A DNA stretch of 15,364 nt, taken from positions 1 through 15,364 of the forward strand of contig JAHJXP010000239.1 in the NCBI GenBank assembly GCA_018827585.1, written 5' to 3'. The DNA comes from Pseudomonadota bacterium. GTDB taxonomy: Bacteria > Desulfobacterota > Syntrophia > Syntrophales > UBA5619. Position 1 is the first letter of the stretch; each line of letters begins with the position of its first letter. Positions 1 to 6,026 of this stretch are shown here, one piece after another. The notes below the pieces were generated by a model. The model made no database searches, had not been told where the DNA came from, and worked only from the letters and a program-made list of their open reading frames with translations. Both the position numbers and the translations under genes were made by a program.

Positions 1-83
1 CGGGTTTCGCGCGCCTTGCCTGCGGCCTTTTTACGAAGCCGCCCCCAGTTCAAGGCTTTTAATGACTTTTTACGAGAGCGTCA
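1..83 (+). repeat. 165-bp dispersed repeat, copy C (partial, cut by window edge)
   Basis: The right half of the same element in the same orientation as copy A. Positions 1-83 match 4678-4760 with about five differences, so these two copies are closer to each other (about 94%) than either is to copy B. It contains the internal CTTTTTACGAAG motif (27-38) and ends GAGAGCGTCA at 83. The other half lies outside the window. It sits 65 nt downstream of the ftsQ stop, where ftsA would normally begin. Confidence 0.85.
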
Positions 84-96
84 TTTTTCGCGGCCG

Positions 97-111
97 CATC
101 CGCGCTCTCCC
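97..111 (-). promoter_or_regulatory. Orphan translation initiation signal downstream of ftsQ
   Basis: On the minus strand GGGAG (107-111), a 7-nt spacer and ATG (97-99) form a good initiation signal. The frame reads MRPRKMTLS and stops at TAA (70-72) inside repeat copy C. It may be the original start of the next gene (ftsA in the usual order), interrupted by the repeat, or it may be chance. Confidence 0.35.
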
Positions 112-148
112 GATCGCCGCTCAATAGCCAGGCATCTCCTGAAATCTC

Positions 149-994
149 TTACATCCGATATCCTTTTCCTTTTCCGGCCGGTCCCTCCGGCCCCATGATG
201 TTTCGCCTCTGGACATTGATCTTGGCCGGATCGTTCAGGTCGATCAACAGGAAGGCAGATTTCAAGTTTTTTTTGTCCAGGTCCTCCATGACGGGAGTCA
301 GGCGCTTCAATTTGGTTTCATAGCCGTCGAAACCGAGCTGGAGGCACAGCCCCGCGTCGGTGAACAGAGAAAGTCCAAAGGTCTCGTTTCCATGGATTTC
401 CGAGACGACACCGATGGGAGGGACATCCTTCACCGCCGCGAGGGTGTTCAAAAGCGCCAGCACGCTCTTCAGAAGCGCCTCGTCGACCCTGCCCGCCCGG
501 ACAAGGCCCGTCAAAACCGGCAGGTCGTTTACCTCTCCGGCTTCCTGTTTCTTGAAGGGCGTTCCATCGTTATCCAGCAGATAGAGGGCGTTTCCCTTTT
601 CGAGGAGGGCGACCGGCTTTCTTTCCTGGATCACGATGACCAGCCTGCCCGGAAATTCCCGGCCGATGGAGATGTGCCGGATCCAGGGATTGACGCGGAT
701 CCGGCGGGCCATCGCATCGAGGTTCAGGCTCAGGATGTTCGGCGCCGACCGGACGGCGGCCAGCGCAATGATATCCTTTTCGGTCAGTTCCTTGCAGCCC
801 CGAACGACGGTTTCCCGGACGCTGAAAAAGGGGGAGCGGATCATTAAGTCAAATGCAGCGAGGAACACAAAGGCCACGCCGGCGACGGCGCCCGTCAGGA
901 GGATCGCCCGCCCGGTTTCCCGCAGGACATCTCCCGCCCGGCGCTTCAGCCGGTTTTTTTTCGCTTCCCATTGCTGCCGGTACGATGCTTTCAT
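149..994 (-). CDS. ftsQ: FtsQ (DivIB family), divisome protein with POTRA domain
   Basis: 281-aa bitopic membrane protein of the divisome that in characterised bacteria binds FtsL-FtsB. It has a basic cytoplasmic tail (about 1-29), one membrane helix at about 30-50 (AILLTGAVAGVAFVFLAAF), a POTRA domain (about 56-124, FFSVRETVVRGCKELTEKDI to IVIQERKPVALL), and the extracytoplasmic FtsQ/DivIB beta region with LYLLDNDGTPF and LPVLTG. The ATG at 994 begins 11 nt after murB. The ribosome-binding sequence is weak. The stop is TAA at 149-151. Downstream, in place of an immediately following ftsA, are about 65 nt and then a copy of the 165-bp repeat at the window edge. Confidence 0.94.
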   Translation of the reverse strand: MKASYRQQWEAKKNRLKRRAGDVLRETGRAILLTGAVAGVAFVFLAAFDLMIRSPFFSVRETVVRGCKELTEKDIIALAAVRSAPNILSLNLDAMARRIRVNPWIRHISIGREFPGRLVIVIQERKPVALLEKGNALYLLDNDGTPFKKQEAGEVNDLPVLTGLVRAGRVDEALLKSVLALLNTLAAVKDVPPIGVVSEIHGNETFGLSLFTDAGLCLQLGFDGYETKLKRLTPVMEDLDKKNLKSAFLLIDLNDPAKINVQRRNIMGPEGPAGKGKGYRM

Positions 995-1005
995 TGCCGG
1001 GTCCG

Positions 1006-1926
1006 TTATTCTCCGATGATCTTTACCTCGGTCTCCAGGGCGTACCCCGTCGCTGCGAAAACCCTCTGCCGGATCAGGGCGATCAGGTTAAGGATTTCCT
1101 CCGCCGTGGCATGGCCTCGGTTGACTATAAAATTGCCATGTTTTTCCGATACCTGGGCGTCGCCGATCCGCATTCCTTTGAGTCCCGTCTCTTCGATGAG
1201 CCTTCCGGCCGGGACGCCCTGGGGATTTTTGAAGACGGAGCCGGCGTTCCGGAATTCCAACGGGTGTTTTTCTCTTCTTTTTTCGATTATTTCCCGTGTC
1301 CGTCCGGCGATCTCTTCCGCGTTTCCCCGCCGCAGCCTGAACACTGCGCCGATGATAATCGTTTCCGGGGGCAAGTCAAGGTTTCTGTACGAAAAACAGA
1401 GAGTGTCACTGGTTGCGATGCGGAACCCGCCCGACGGCTCGAGGAGACGCACCATGGCGATGACATCCTTGATCTCGCTTCCGTAGGCCCCGGCGTTCAT
1501 CCGGATGGCGCCGCCGACGCTGCCGGGGATCCCCGCGCAAAATTCCATCCCCGTGAGCGATTCGCGAACGGACAGGTTCACCAGTTCGCTTAGAGGGACC
1601 CCCGCCTCCGCCTTCAGGAGGATGCCCCCGTCTCCATTTTCCCCGAGGCTCAGGCCGCGCAGGCGCGAAAGGGCGATGAGAACGCCCCGGTAGCCGCCGT
1701 CGCGGACGATCAGGTTGGTCCAGTTGCCGACGGGGAGAAAGGGGATGCGGTTCGACCGGAGGAAGGCGACCAGGCGGGCGATCTCCGCCTCGCTTTCCGG
1801 AAAAACAAGGGCGTCGATCCTGCCCCCGACGCCGAGCGAGGTATGGCGATCCGCCGGTTCGTCGAAAAGGGCCTCGCCGTTGACAATGTTCCGGAGGCTG
1901 TCCCGGAAGTCTTCAGCCTCGTCCAT
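1006..1926 (-). CDS. murB: MurB, UDP-N-acetylenolpyruvoylglucosamine reductase
   Basis: 306-aa FAD-dependent reductase that converts UDP-GlcNAc-enolpyruvate to UDP-MurNAc using NADPH. The FAD-binding domain has HTSLGVGGRIDALVFP (28-43), PVGNWTNLIVRDGG (65-78) and EFCAGIPGSVGGAIRMNAGAYG (128-149, with the usual GxPGxxGGAxxxNAGAYG pattern). The catalytic-domain residues fit the family: Arg181 in SYR, Ser230 in AGSVFKNP as the proton donor, and Glu300 in ETEVKIIG. The size fits the shorter type II MurB. The GNWTN sequence replaces the more frequent GGGSN. The ATG at 1926 lies inside the 3' end of murC with GAGGA 9 nt upstream. ftsQ follows after 11 nt. No ddl lies between them. Confidence 0.97.
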   Translation of the reverse strand: MDEAEDFRDSLRNIVNGEALFDEPADRHTSLGVGGRIDALVFPESEAEIARLVAFLRSNRIPFLPVGNWTNLIVRDGGYRGVLIALSRLRGLSLGENGDGGILLKAEAGVPLSELVNLSVRESLTGMEFCAGIPGSVGGAIRMNAGAYGSEIKDVIAMVRLLEPSGGFRIATSDTLCFSYRNLDLPPETIIIGAVFRLRRGNAEEIAGRTREIIEKRREKHPLEFRNAGSVFKNPQGVPAGRLIEETGLKGMRIGDAQVSEKHGNFIVNRGHATAEEILNLIALIRQRVFAATGYALETEVKIIGE

Positions 1927-3331
1927 GCGCTATGTCCTCACTGATCCGTTTCATGAATGCCTCGCCCACCTTCCAGACGTTGCCCGCCCCCTGGGTCAGG
2001 ATGACATCCGGCGCCCGCGCCACGCTGGTCAGATGGTCCACGATGGCGTCAACTCCGGAAATGTGGACGGCATCCGGATGACCAGCGCGCCGTATTGCTT
2101 CGCAGAGAGCCTCTGCGGTCACCCCGGGGATCGGCTCCTCGCTGGCGGCGTAAATGTCGGTGACGATGAGGAGGTCCGCTTCGGCGAAGGAAGTCAGGAA
2201 TTCCTCGAAGAGGGCCTGCGTCCGGGTATAGCGATGAGGCTGGAAGACGCAGATGATCCGTCCCGGCCATACCTGCTTTGCCGCGGCGAGCGTGGCCCGG
2301 ATCTCCGTCGGGTGATGGCCGTAGTCGTCGACCACGACGATCCCCCCGGCCTCTCCCCGGACCTCCAGGCGTCGCTGAACGCCGGTGAAATGCTGCAACC
2401 CCTCCCGGATGACGGGAAAGGTCAGGCCCATCTCCCGCGCCACCGCAATTGCCGCCAGGGAGTTATAGACATTGAACAGTCCGGGCACGTTGAGCTTGAC
2501 GGTGCCCAGGAGCGTCTCCCGGCAGTACAGGGAGAAACGGGAGGTCGCCCCGGAGAAGGAGATCCCTTCCGCCCGGTAATCGGCCGGCGCCGAAAGCCCG
2601 TAGGTGATTGCCTTTCTCTTGATCCGGGGGAGGATCTCCCGCACGTGCTCATCGTCCAGGCAGAGGATGGTCGAGCCGTAAAAGGGAACGATGTTGGCGA
2701 ACCGCAGGAACGCCTCCTTGATCTCCTCCACGTCCCGGTAATAATCAAGGTGTTCCCGGTCGATATTCGTGATGACGGCAAGGCAGGGGCTGAGCTTCAG
2801 AAAGGAGCCGTCGCTCTCGTCCGCCTCAGCCACGATCACCTCCCCGTCTCCGAGGCGGGCGTTGCCGCCGATGCTGGCCAGCTTCCCTCCGATCACCAGC
2901 GTCGGGTCCAGGCCGCCGTGGGCGAGAAGCGTTGACACTATCGAGGTCGTTGTGGTTTTCCCGTGGCTGCCTGAGACGGCGATGGAGAACTTCATCTTGA
3001 GCAATTCGGCCAGCATCTCGGCGCGCGGGATGACCGGGACGCCCTTTTTGTGGGCCTCCAGCACCTCCGGATTGTCCGGCCGGACGGCGGTGGAGGTGAC
3101 GACCACGTCGGCGTTGCCGATGTGGGAGGCGTCGTGACCCATGTGGATCGCCGCGCCGAGTTCGTCCAGGCGCTGGGTGATGTCGGAAGGGGAGAGGTCC
3201 GAACCGCTGATCTCGTAGCCCAAATTGATGAGGACCTCGGCTATCCCGCTCATGCCGATGCCGCCGATGCCGACGAAATGGACGCGGCGGACCTTCCGGT
3301 GCATGCTGCTTTTCTGAAGGTTGTTTTTCAT
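1913..3331 (-). CDS. murC: MurC, UDP-MurNAc:L-alanine ligase
   Basis: 472-aa cytoplasmic ligase that starts the stem peptide by adding L-Ala to UDP-MurNAc. It shows the N-terminal Rossmann motif FVGIGGIGMSGIAEVL (19-34), STAVRPDNPEV (80-90), the ATP loop GSHGKTTTTS (121-130), EADESDGSF, NIDREHLDYY, the MurC-typical DDYGHHPTEI, and FQPHRYTRT. The ATG at 3331 has AAGGA 7 nt upstream. An in-frame ATG at 3304 has a poorer site. The gene starts 55 nt after murG, and most of that gap is the 7-bp repeat array. Its 3' end overlaps the start of murB by 14 nt in another frame, which suggests coupled translation of these two early steps. Confidence 0.97.
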   Translation of the reverse strand: MKNNLQKSSMHRKVRRVHFVGIGGIGMSGIAEVLINLGYEISGSDLSPSDITQRLDELGAAIHMGHDASHIGNADVVVTSTAVRPDNPEVLEAHKKGVPVIPRAEMLAELLKMKFSIAVSGSHGKTTTTSIVSTLLAHGGLDPTLVIGGKLASIGGNARLGDGEVIVAEADESDGSFLKLSPCLAVITNIDREHLDYYRDVEEIKEAFLRFANIVPFYGSTILCLDDEHVREILPRIKRKAITYGLSAPADYRAEGISFSGATSRFSLYCRETLLGTVKLNVPGLFNVYNSLAAIAVAREMGLTFPVIREGLQHFTGVQRRLEVRGEAGGIVVVDDYGHHPTEIRATLAAAKQVWPGRIICVFQPHRYTRTQALFEEFLTSFAEADLLIVTDIYAASEEPIPGVTAEALCEAIRRAGHPDAVHISGVDAIVDHLTSVARAPDVILTQGAGNVWKVGEAFMKRISEDIAHGRG

Positions 3332-3359
3332 CTCTTTTCCTTTACAAAGCGCCGTGTAT

Positions 3360-3401
3360 CAGCACTCAGCACTCGGCACTCAGCACTCAGCACTCAGCAC
3401 T
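3360..3401 (-). repeat. Tandem 7-bp repeat array, six units, over the murG stop codon
   Basis: Six contiguous units of CAGCACT on the plus strand (the third unit is CGGCACT), 42 bp. Read in the direction of transcription the unit is AGTGCTG, so TGA recurs every 7 nt and falls in all three frames within 21 nt. The array encodes the last residues of MurG (SAEC) and its TGA stop, and fills most of the murG-murC gap. Confidence 0.95.
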
Positions 3402-4580
3402 TATTTCCCTCTCTCGTACCATCTCCAGACAGGCGTCGACGATGTCCGCCGCGGCGCGCCTGTTTCCCAGCGCGGCGGCGGCGGCTTCCATTTTCCGGAC
3501 GGCTCCGGGATCACGGCAGATCCTCTCTATCGCCTCCGCCAGCCGCGGACCGTTCAAGCTGCCCTCCGGCATCATCTCCGCCGCCCCGGCGGCGGCGAGA
3601 ACCTCGGCGTTTCTCGTCTGGTGGTCGCCCGCGGCGAAGGGGAAGGGGATCAGGATGGCCGCCTTCCCGGCGGCGGTGATCTCCGCAATGGAGGTGGCGC
3701 CCGCCCGGCAAACGAGCAGATCGGCTTCCCGGTAGGCCGCGGCCATATCTGTAATGAAGGGGGAGACTTTCGCCTCGAAACCCCGTTTGCGGTAAGCCCC
3801 GGCTACGGCCTCCCGGTCCTCTTCCCCCGTCTGATGGATGAAGCGGAGCCGGTCCTTCAGGGGAAGCAGGTCGTCGAGGGCCTCGCCGACGATCCGGTTG
3901 ATCGCGTGCGCCCCCTGGCTCCCGCCGAAGACGAGGACGGTGAAGCGCCGCCCGTTCCTCTCCCCGGCCGCCTTTTCTTCGAGAAAGGCGGACCGGATCG
4001 GGTTCCCGGCGACCCGGGTCCGTCCGGCGCGAAACCACTTCTGAGAAGCGGAAAAGCTCAGAAAGACCCGGTGCGCGAAACGGCCGAGGATCCGGTTGGT
4101 CAGCCCCGGAAAGGCGTTCTGCTCGGCGATCGCCGTTTTTTTGCCCATGAGACGGGCCATGAGGACCGCCGGCCCCGAGGCGTAACCGCCCACGCCGATC
4201 ACGACATCCGGCGCGAATTCGCGGATGATCTCAAAAGAGGCGACCATGCTGCCGGGGACCTTCAGGAGGGACGCGACGACGCCCCCCGCGCCCCGCCCTT
4301 TGAGGCCCTCCACCTTCAGTATCCGGAGAGGAAACCCCAGCGGGCCGAGGATTTTCTTTTCCAGGCCCCTTTCCGTCCCGATGAAAAGAACGCGGTTGCG
4401 CGGGTCCCGGCGGAGGAATTCCTCGGCGATGGCGATCCCCGGAAAGAGGTGGCCGCCCGTGCCGCCGCCGGCGACGATCATCCGCGCCCCGCGGCGATCG
4501 GGAGGGATGCCGGTTTCCCTCCCCGCCCTTATTTCCGCCTGCGGGTCTGCGGAACGTCGGTTGTCGGAGTTTCGTTCCAT
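3387..4580 (-). CDS. murG: MurG, UDP-GlcNAc:lipid I N-acetylglucosaminyltransferase (lipid II synthase)
   Basis: GT-B fold glycosyltransferase that adds GlcNAc to lipid I on the inner membrane face, forming lipid II. Motifs are GGGTGGHLFPGIAIAEEF near the start, VIGVGGYASGPAVLMARLMG, EQNAFPGLTNRILGRFA, VFGGSQGAHAIN, HQTGEEDREAV, and the UDP-GlcNAc site CRAGATSIAEI with PFPFAAGDHQTRNAEVL. The start is ambiguous. The ATG at 4580 has AAGGA upstream and would have lain 7 nt from the ftsW stop before the repeat was inserted, but it gives a 33-residue hydrophilic leader. The ATG at 4481 gives the family-typical 364-aa protein but has a weak ribosome-binding site. The frame is open to a TTG at 4730, but that stretch is repeat DNA. 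The last five codons and the TGA are formed by the 7-bp repeat array. Confidence 0.93.
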   Translation of the reverse strand: MERNSDNRRSADPQAEIRAGRETGIPPDRRGARMIVAGGGTGGHLFPGIAIAEEFLRRDPRNRVLFIGTERGLEKKILGPLGFPLRILKVEGLKGRGAGGVVASLLKVPGSMVASFEIIREFAPDVVIGVGGYASGPAVLMARLMGKKTAIAEQNAFPGLTNRILGRFAHRVFLSFSASQKWFRAGRTRVAGNPIRSAFLEEKAAGERNGRRFTVLVFGGSQGAHAINRIVGEALDDLLPLKDRLRFIHQTGEEDREAVAGAYRKRGFEAKVSPFITDMAAAYREADLLVCRAGATSIAEITAAGKAAILIPFPFAAGDHQTRNAEVLAAAGAAEMMPEGSLNGPRLAEAIERICRDPGAVRKMEAAAAALGNRRAAADIVDACLEMVREREISAEC

Positions 4581-4594
4581 CTGTCCTTCACCCT
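4581..4594 (-). promoter_or_regulatory. Ribosome-binding region of murG (long start)
   Basis: On the minus strand the leader reads AGGGTGAAGGACAG directly before ATG at 4580, with AAGGA 3 nt and AGGG 10 nt upstream. It lies between the end of repeat copy A and the ATG, and is the main reason to prefer 4580 over 4481, whose leader lacks an AGG or GGAG core. Confidence 0.6.
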
Positions 4595-4760
4595 TAACGA
4601 CTTCGTAAAAAAGCCGGATACTTCGTTGCGCTTCATCCCTCGTCGTTGCGGCGTACGCCAAAGTACGCCTCACTCCTCGGGCTTCGCGCGCCTTGCCTGC
4701 GGCCTTTTTACGAAGCCGTCCCCAGTTCAAGGCTTATTATGACTTTTTACGAGAGCTTCA
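4595..4760 (+). repeat. 165-bp dispersed repeat, copy A (ftsW-murG junction)
   Basis: 166-bp element with imperfect terminal inverted repeats. The left end starts TAACGACTTCGTAAAAA. The right end, read in reverse complement, starts TGAAGCTCTCGTAAAAAG. A third CTTTTTACGAAG motif lies inside (4704-4715), and a GGCGTAC/GTACGCC hairpin with a 6-nt loop lies at 4650-4669. It is the inverse of copy B, about 85% identical by eye. The right terminal base triplet is the ftsW TGA stop. On the minus strand AGGA precedes and AGGG follows it, a near-match that could be a 4-bp target duplication. There is no transposase, so it looks MITE-like or REP-like, and was probably mobilised in trans if it is mobile. 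Confidence 0.9.
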
Positions 4761-5861
4761 TCCTTCATAGGACGAAATATTAAGTAAAATTCCGACCGCG
4801 ATCAGGGACATGATCAGCGACGTCCCCCCGTAGCTCAGAAAGGGGAGGGCGAGTCCCTTCAGGGGGATGAGACCCATCACACCGGCGATGTTGATGAAGG
4901 CCTCCAGGGCGAGCATCATCGTCAGCCCCGCGGCCAGCAGGTTGCCGAAAAGATCGGGCGCTTTCAGGGAGATCTGAAAGCCGCGCAGGATCAGGATGAA
5001 ATAGAGAAGCAGGATCAGGCCGACGCCGATGAGCCCCGCCTCCTCGGCGATCACGGCGAGGATGAAATCGGTATGGGGTTCCGGGAGATAGAAGAGCTTC
5101 TGCATCCCGTCCCCGATCCCGACGCCGAAAGGGCCGCCGGAACCGAAAGAGATCAGGGACTGGATAATCTGAAAACCGGAATGGCGGGGGTCTTTCCAGG
5201 GGTCGAGAAAGGCCGTCAGACGGGCCAGCCGGTAGCTTTTATGGAGCAGGAGCCAGAAGGCCACGGGGATGAACATCGCGGCAATGCCGGCCAGATGCAG
5301 GATCCTGACGCCGGCCATGTAGAGCATCATCAGAGTGATGAGGGCGAGGATGACGGTTGTGCCGAAATCGGGCTGCAGCAGGATTAAGCCGACCATGACC
5401 CCCGTGACGCCGAGCGGGATGAGCAGTCCATGGCGGATCTCCCGGATGTGGTTGACCTTCTCGGTCAGGAAATGGGCCAGAAAGAGGATCAGCGCGACCT
5501 TGACCAGTTCCGACACCTGGAAGGAGACGACCCCGAGGTTGAGCCAGCGCACGGCGCCGCCGGCGCGGATCCCCAGAGAAGGAATCCAGAGCGCGCCCAG
5601 GAGGATCACCGCGGCCGCGATGCCGGGCCAGGCCAGCTTCCGGAGCTTGTAATAGGGAAACCGGGTTGCCATAAACATGACCAGCAGGCCGAGGGAGAGA
5701 AAGACGAGCTGCTTTTTGAGAAAGAACTGCCCGTCTCGGAAACGTTCCGTGGCGAGGATGGAGCTGGAGCTGTAGATCATCACCGTCCCGATGGCCGCCA
5801 GCAGCAGCGTGACCAGCAGGAGGATCATATCCGGTTTTTTTCCCCTCGACAAACGATTCAT
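4758..5861 (-). CDS. ftsW: FtsW, septal peptidoglycan glycosyltransferase (SEDS family)
   Basis: 367-aa polytopic SEDS protein that polymerises lipid II at the septum in a complex with FtsI. It has about ten membrane helices. Conserved parts are LGIRAGGAVRWLNLG (96-110), FQVSELVKVALILFLA (114-129), LLQPDFGTT (161-169), the extracytoplasmic loop FYLPEPHTDFILAVIAEE with the SEDS Asp (Asp265), and IPLKGLALPFLSYGGTS (332-348). The gene is bracketed by inverted copies of the 165-bp repeat. The first base of its ATG is also the last base of the upstream copy, and its TGA stop lies in the terminal repeat of the downstream copy. Its only ribosome-binding sequence (GAG, 4 nt upstream of the ATG) is therefore repeat DNA. 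An in-frame ATG at 5828 is possible, but the longer form has the usual charged N-terminal tail. Confidence 0.96.
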   Translation of the reverse strand: MNRLSRGKKPDMILLLVTLLLAAIGTVMIYSSSSILATERFRDGQFFLKKQLVFLSLGLLVMFMATRFPYYKLRKLAWPGIAAAVILLGALWIPSLGIRAGGAVRWLNLGVVSFQVSELVKVALILFLAHFLTEKVNHIREIRHGLLIPLGVTGVMVGLILLQPDFGTTVILALITLMMLYMAGVRILHLAGIAAMFIPVAFWLLLHKSYRLARLTAFLDPWKDPRHSGFQIIQSLISFGSGGPFGVGIGDGMQKLFYLPEPHTDFILAVIAEEAGLIGVGLILLLYFILILRGFQISLKAPDLFGNLLAAGLTMMLALEAFINIAGVMGLIPLKGLALPFLSYGGTSLIMSLIAVGILLNISSYEG

Positions 5862-6025
5862 GACGCTCTCGTAAAAAGTATCACAATCTTGAATTCAGGG
5901 CGGCTTCATAAAAAGCTCCGCAGGCAAGGCGCGCGAACCCTGAGGAGTGAGGCGTACTTTGGCGTACGCTGCAACGACGAAGGGTGAAGCGCAACGCAGC
6001 ATCCGGACTTTTTACGAAGTCGTCA
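5861..6025 (-). repeat. 165-bp dispersed repeat, copy B (murD-ftsW junction)
   Basis: 165-bp element in the opposite orientation to copy A, filling the murD-ftsW gap. Its ends are TGACGACTTCGTAAAAAG and TGACGCTCTCGTAAAAAG (each read inward), so the terminal repeats are clearer here than in copy A. It has the central GCGTAC/GTACGC hairpin (5952-5969) and an internal CTTCATAAAAAG motif (5904-5914, one change from copy A). On the minus strand it is flanked on both sides by TGAA, a good candidate for a 4-bp target-site duplication. Removing the element and one TGAA leaves CCATGAATCG, in which murD TGA and ftsW ATG overlap. It is transcribed as part of the operon and supplies the ribosome-binding region of ftsW. 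Confidence 0.9.
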
Positions 6026-6026
6026 T

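Noticed and set aside
1715..2935. 406-codon open frame on the plus strand opposite murC and murB
   Set aside because: It crosses two genes in antisense and has no domain or ribosome-binding site of note.
3360..3401. CRISPR-like array
   Set aside because: The units are 7 bp and directly contiguous, without spacers. It is a simple tandem repeat.
3321..4742. 473-codon open frame on the plus strand opposite murG
   Set aside because: Antisense shadow, rich in Arg, Pro and Gly. It runs through both the heptamer array and the 165-bp repeat, and shows no domain.
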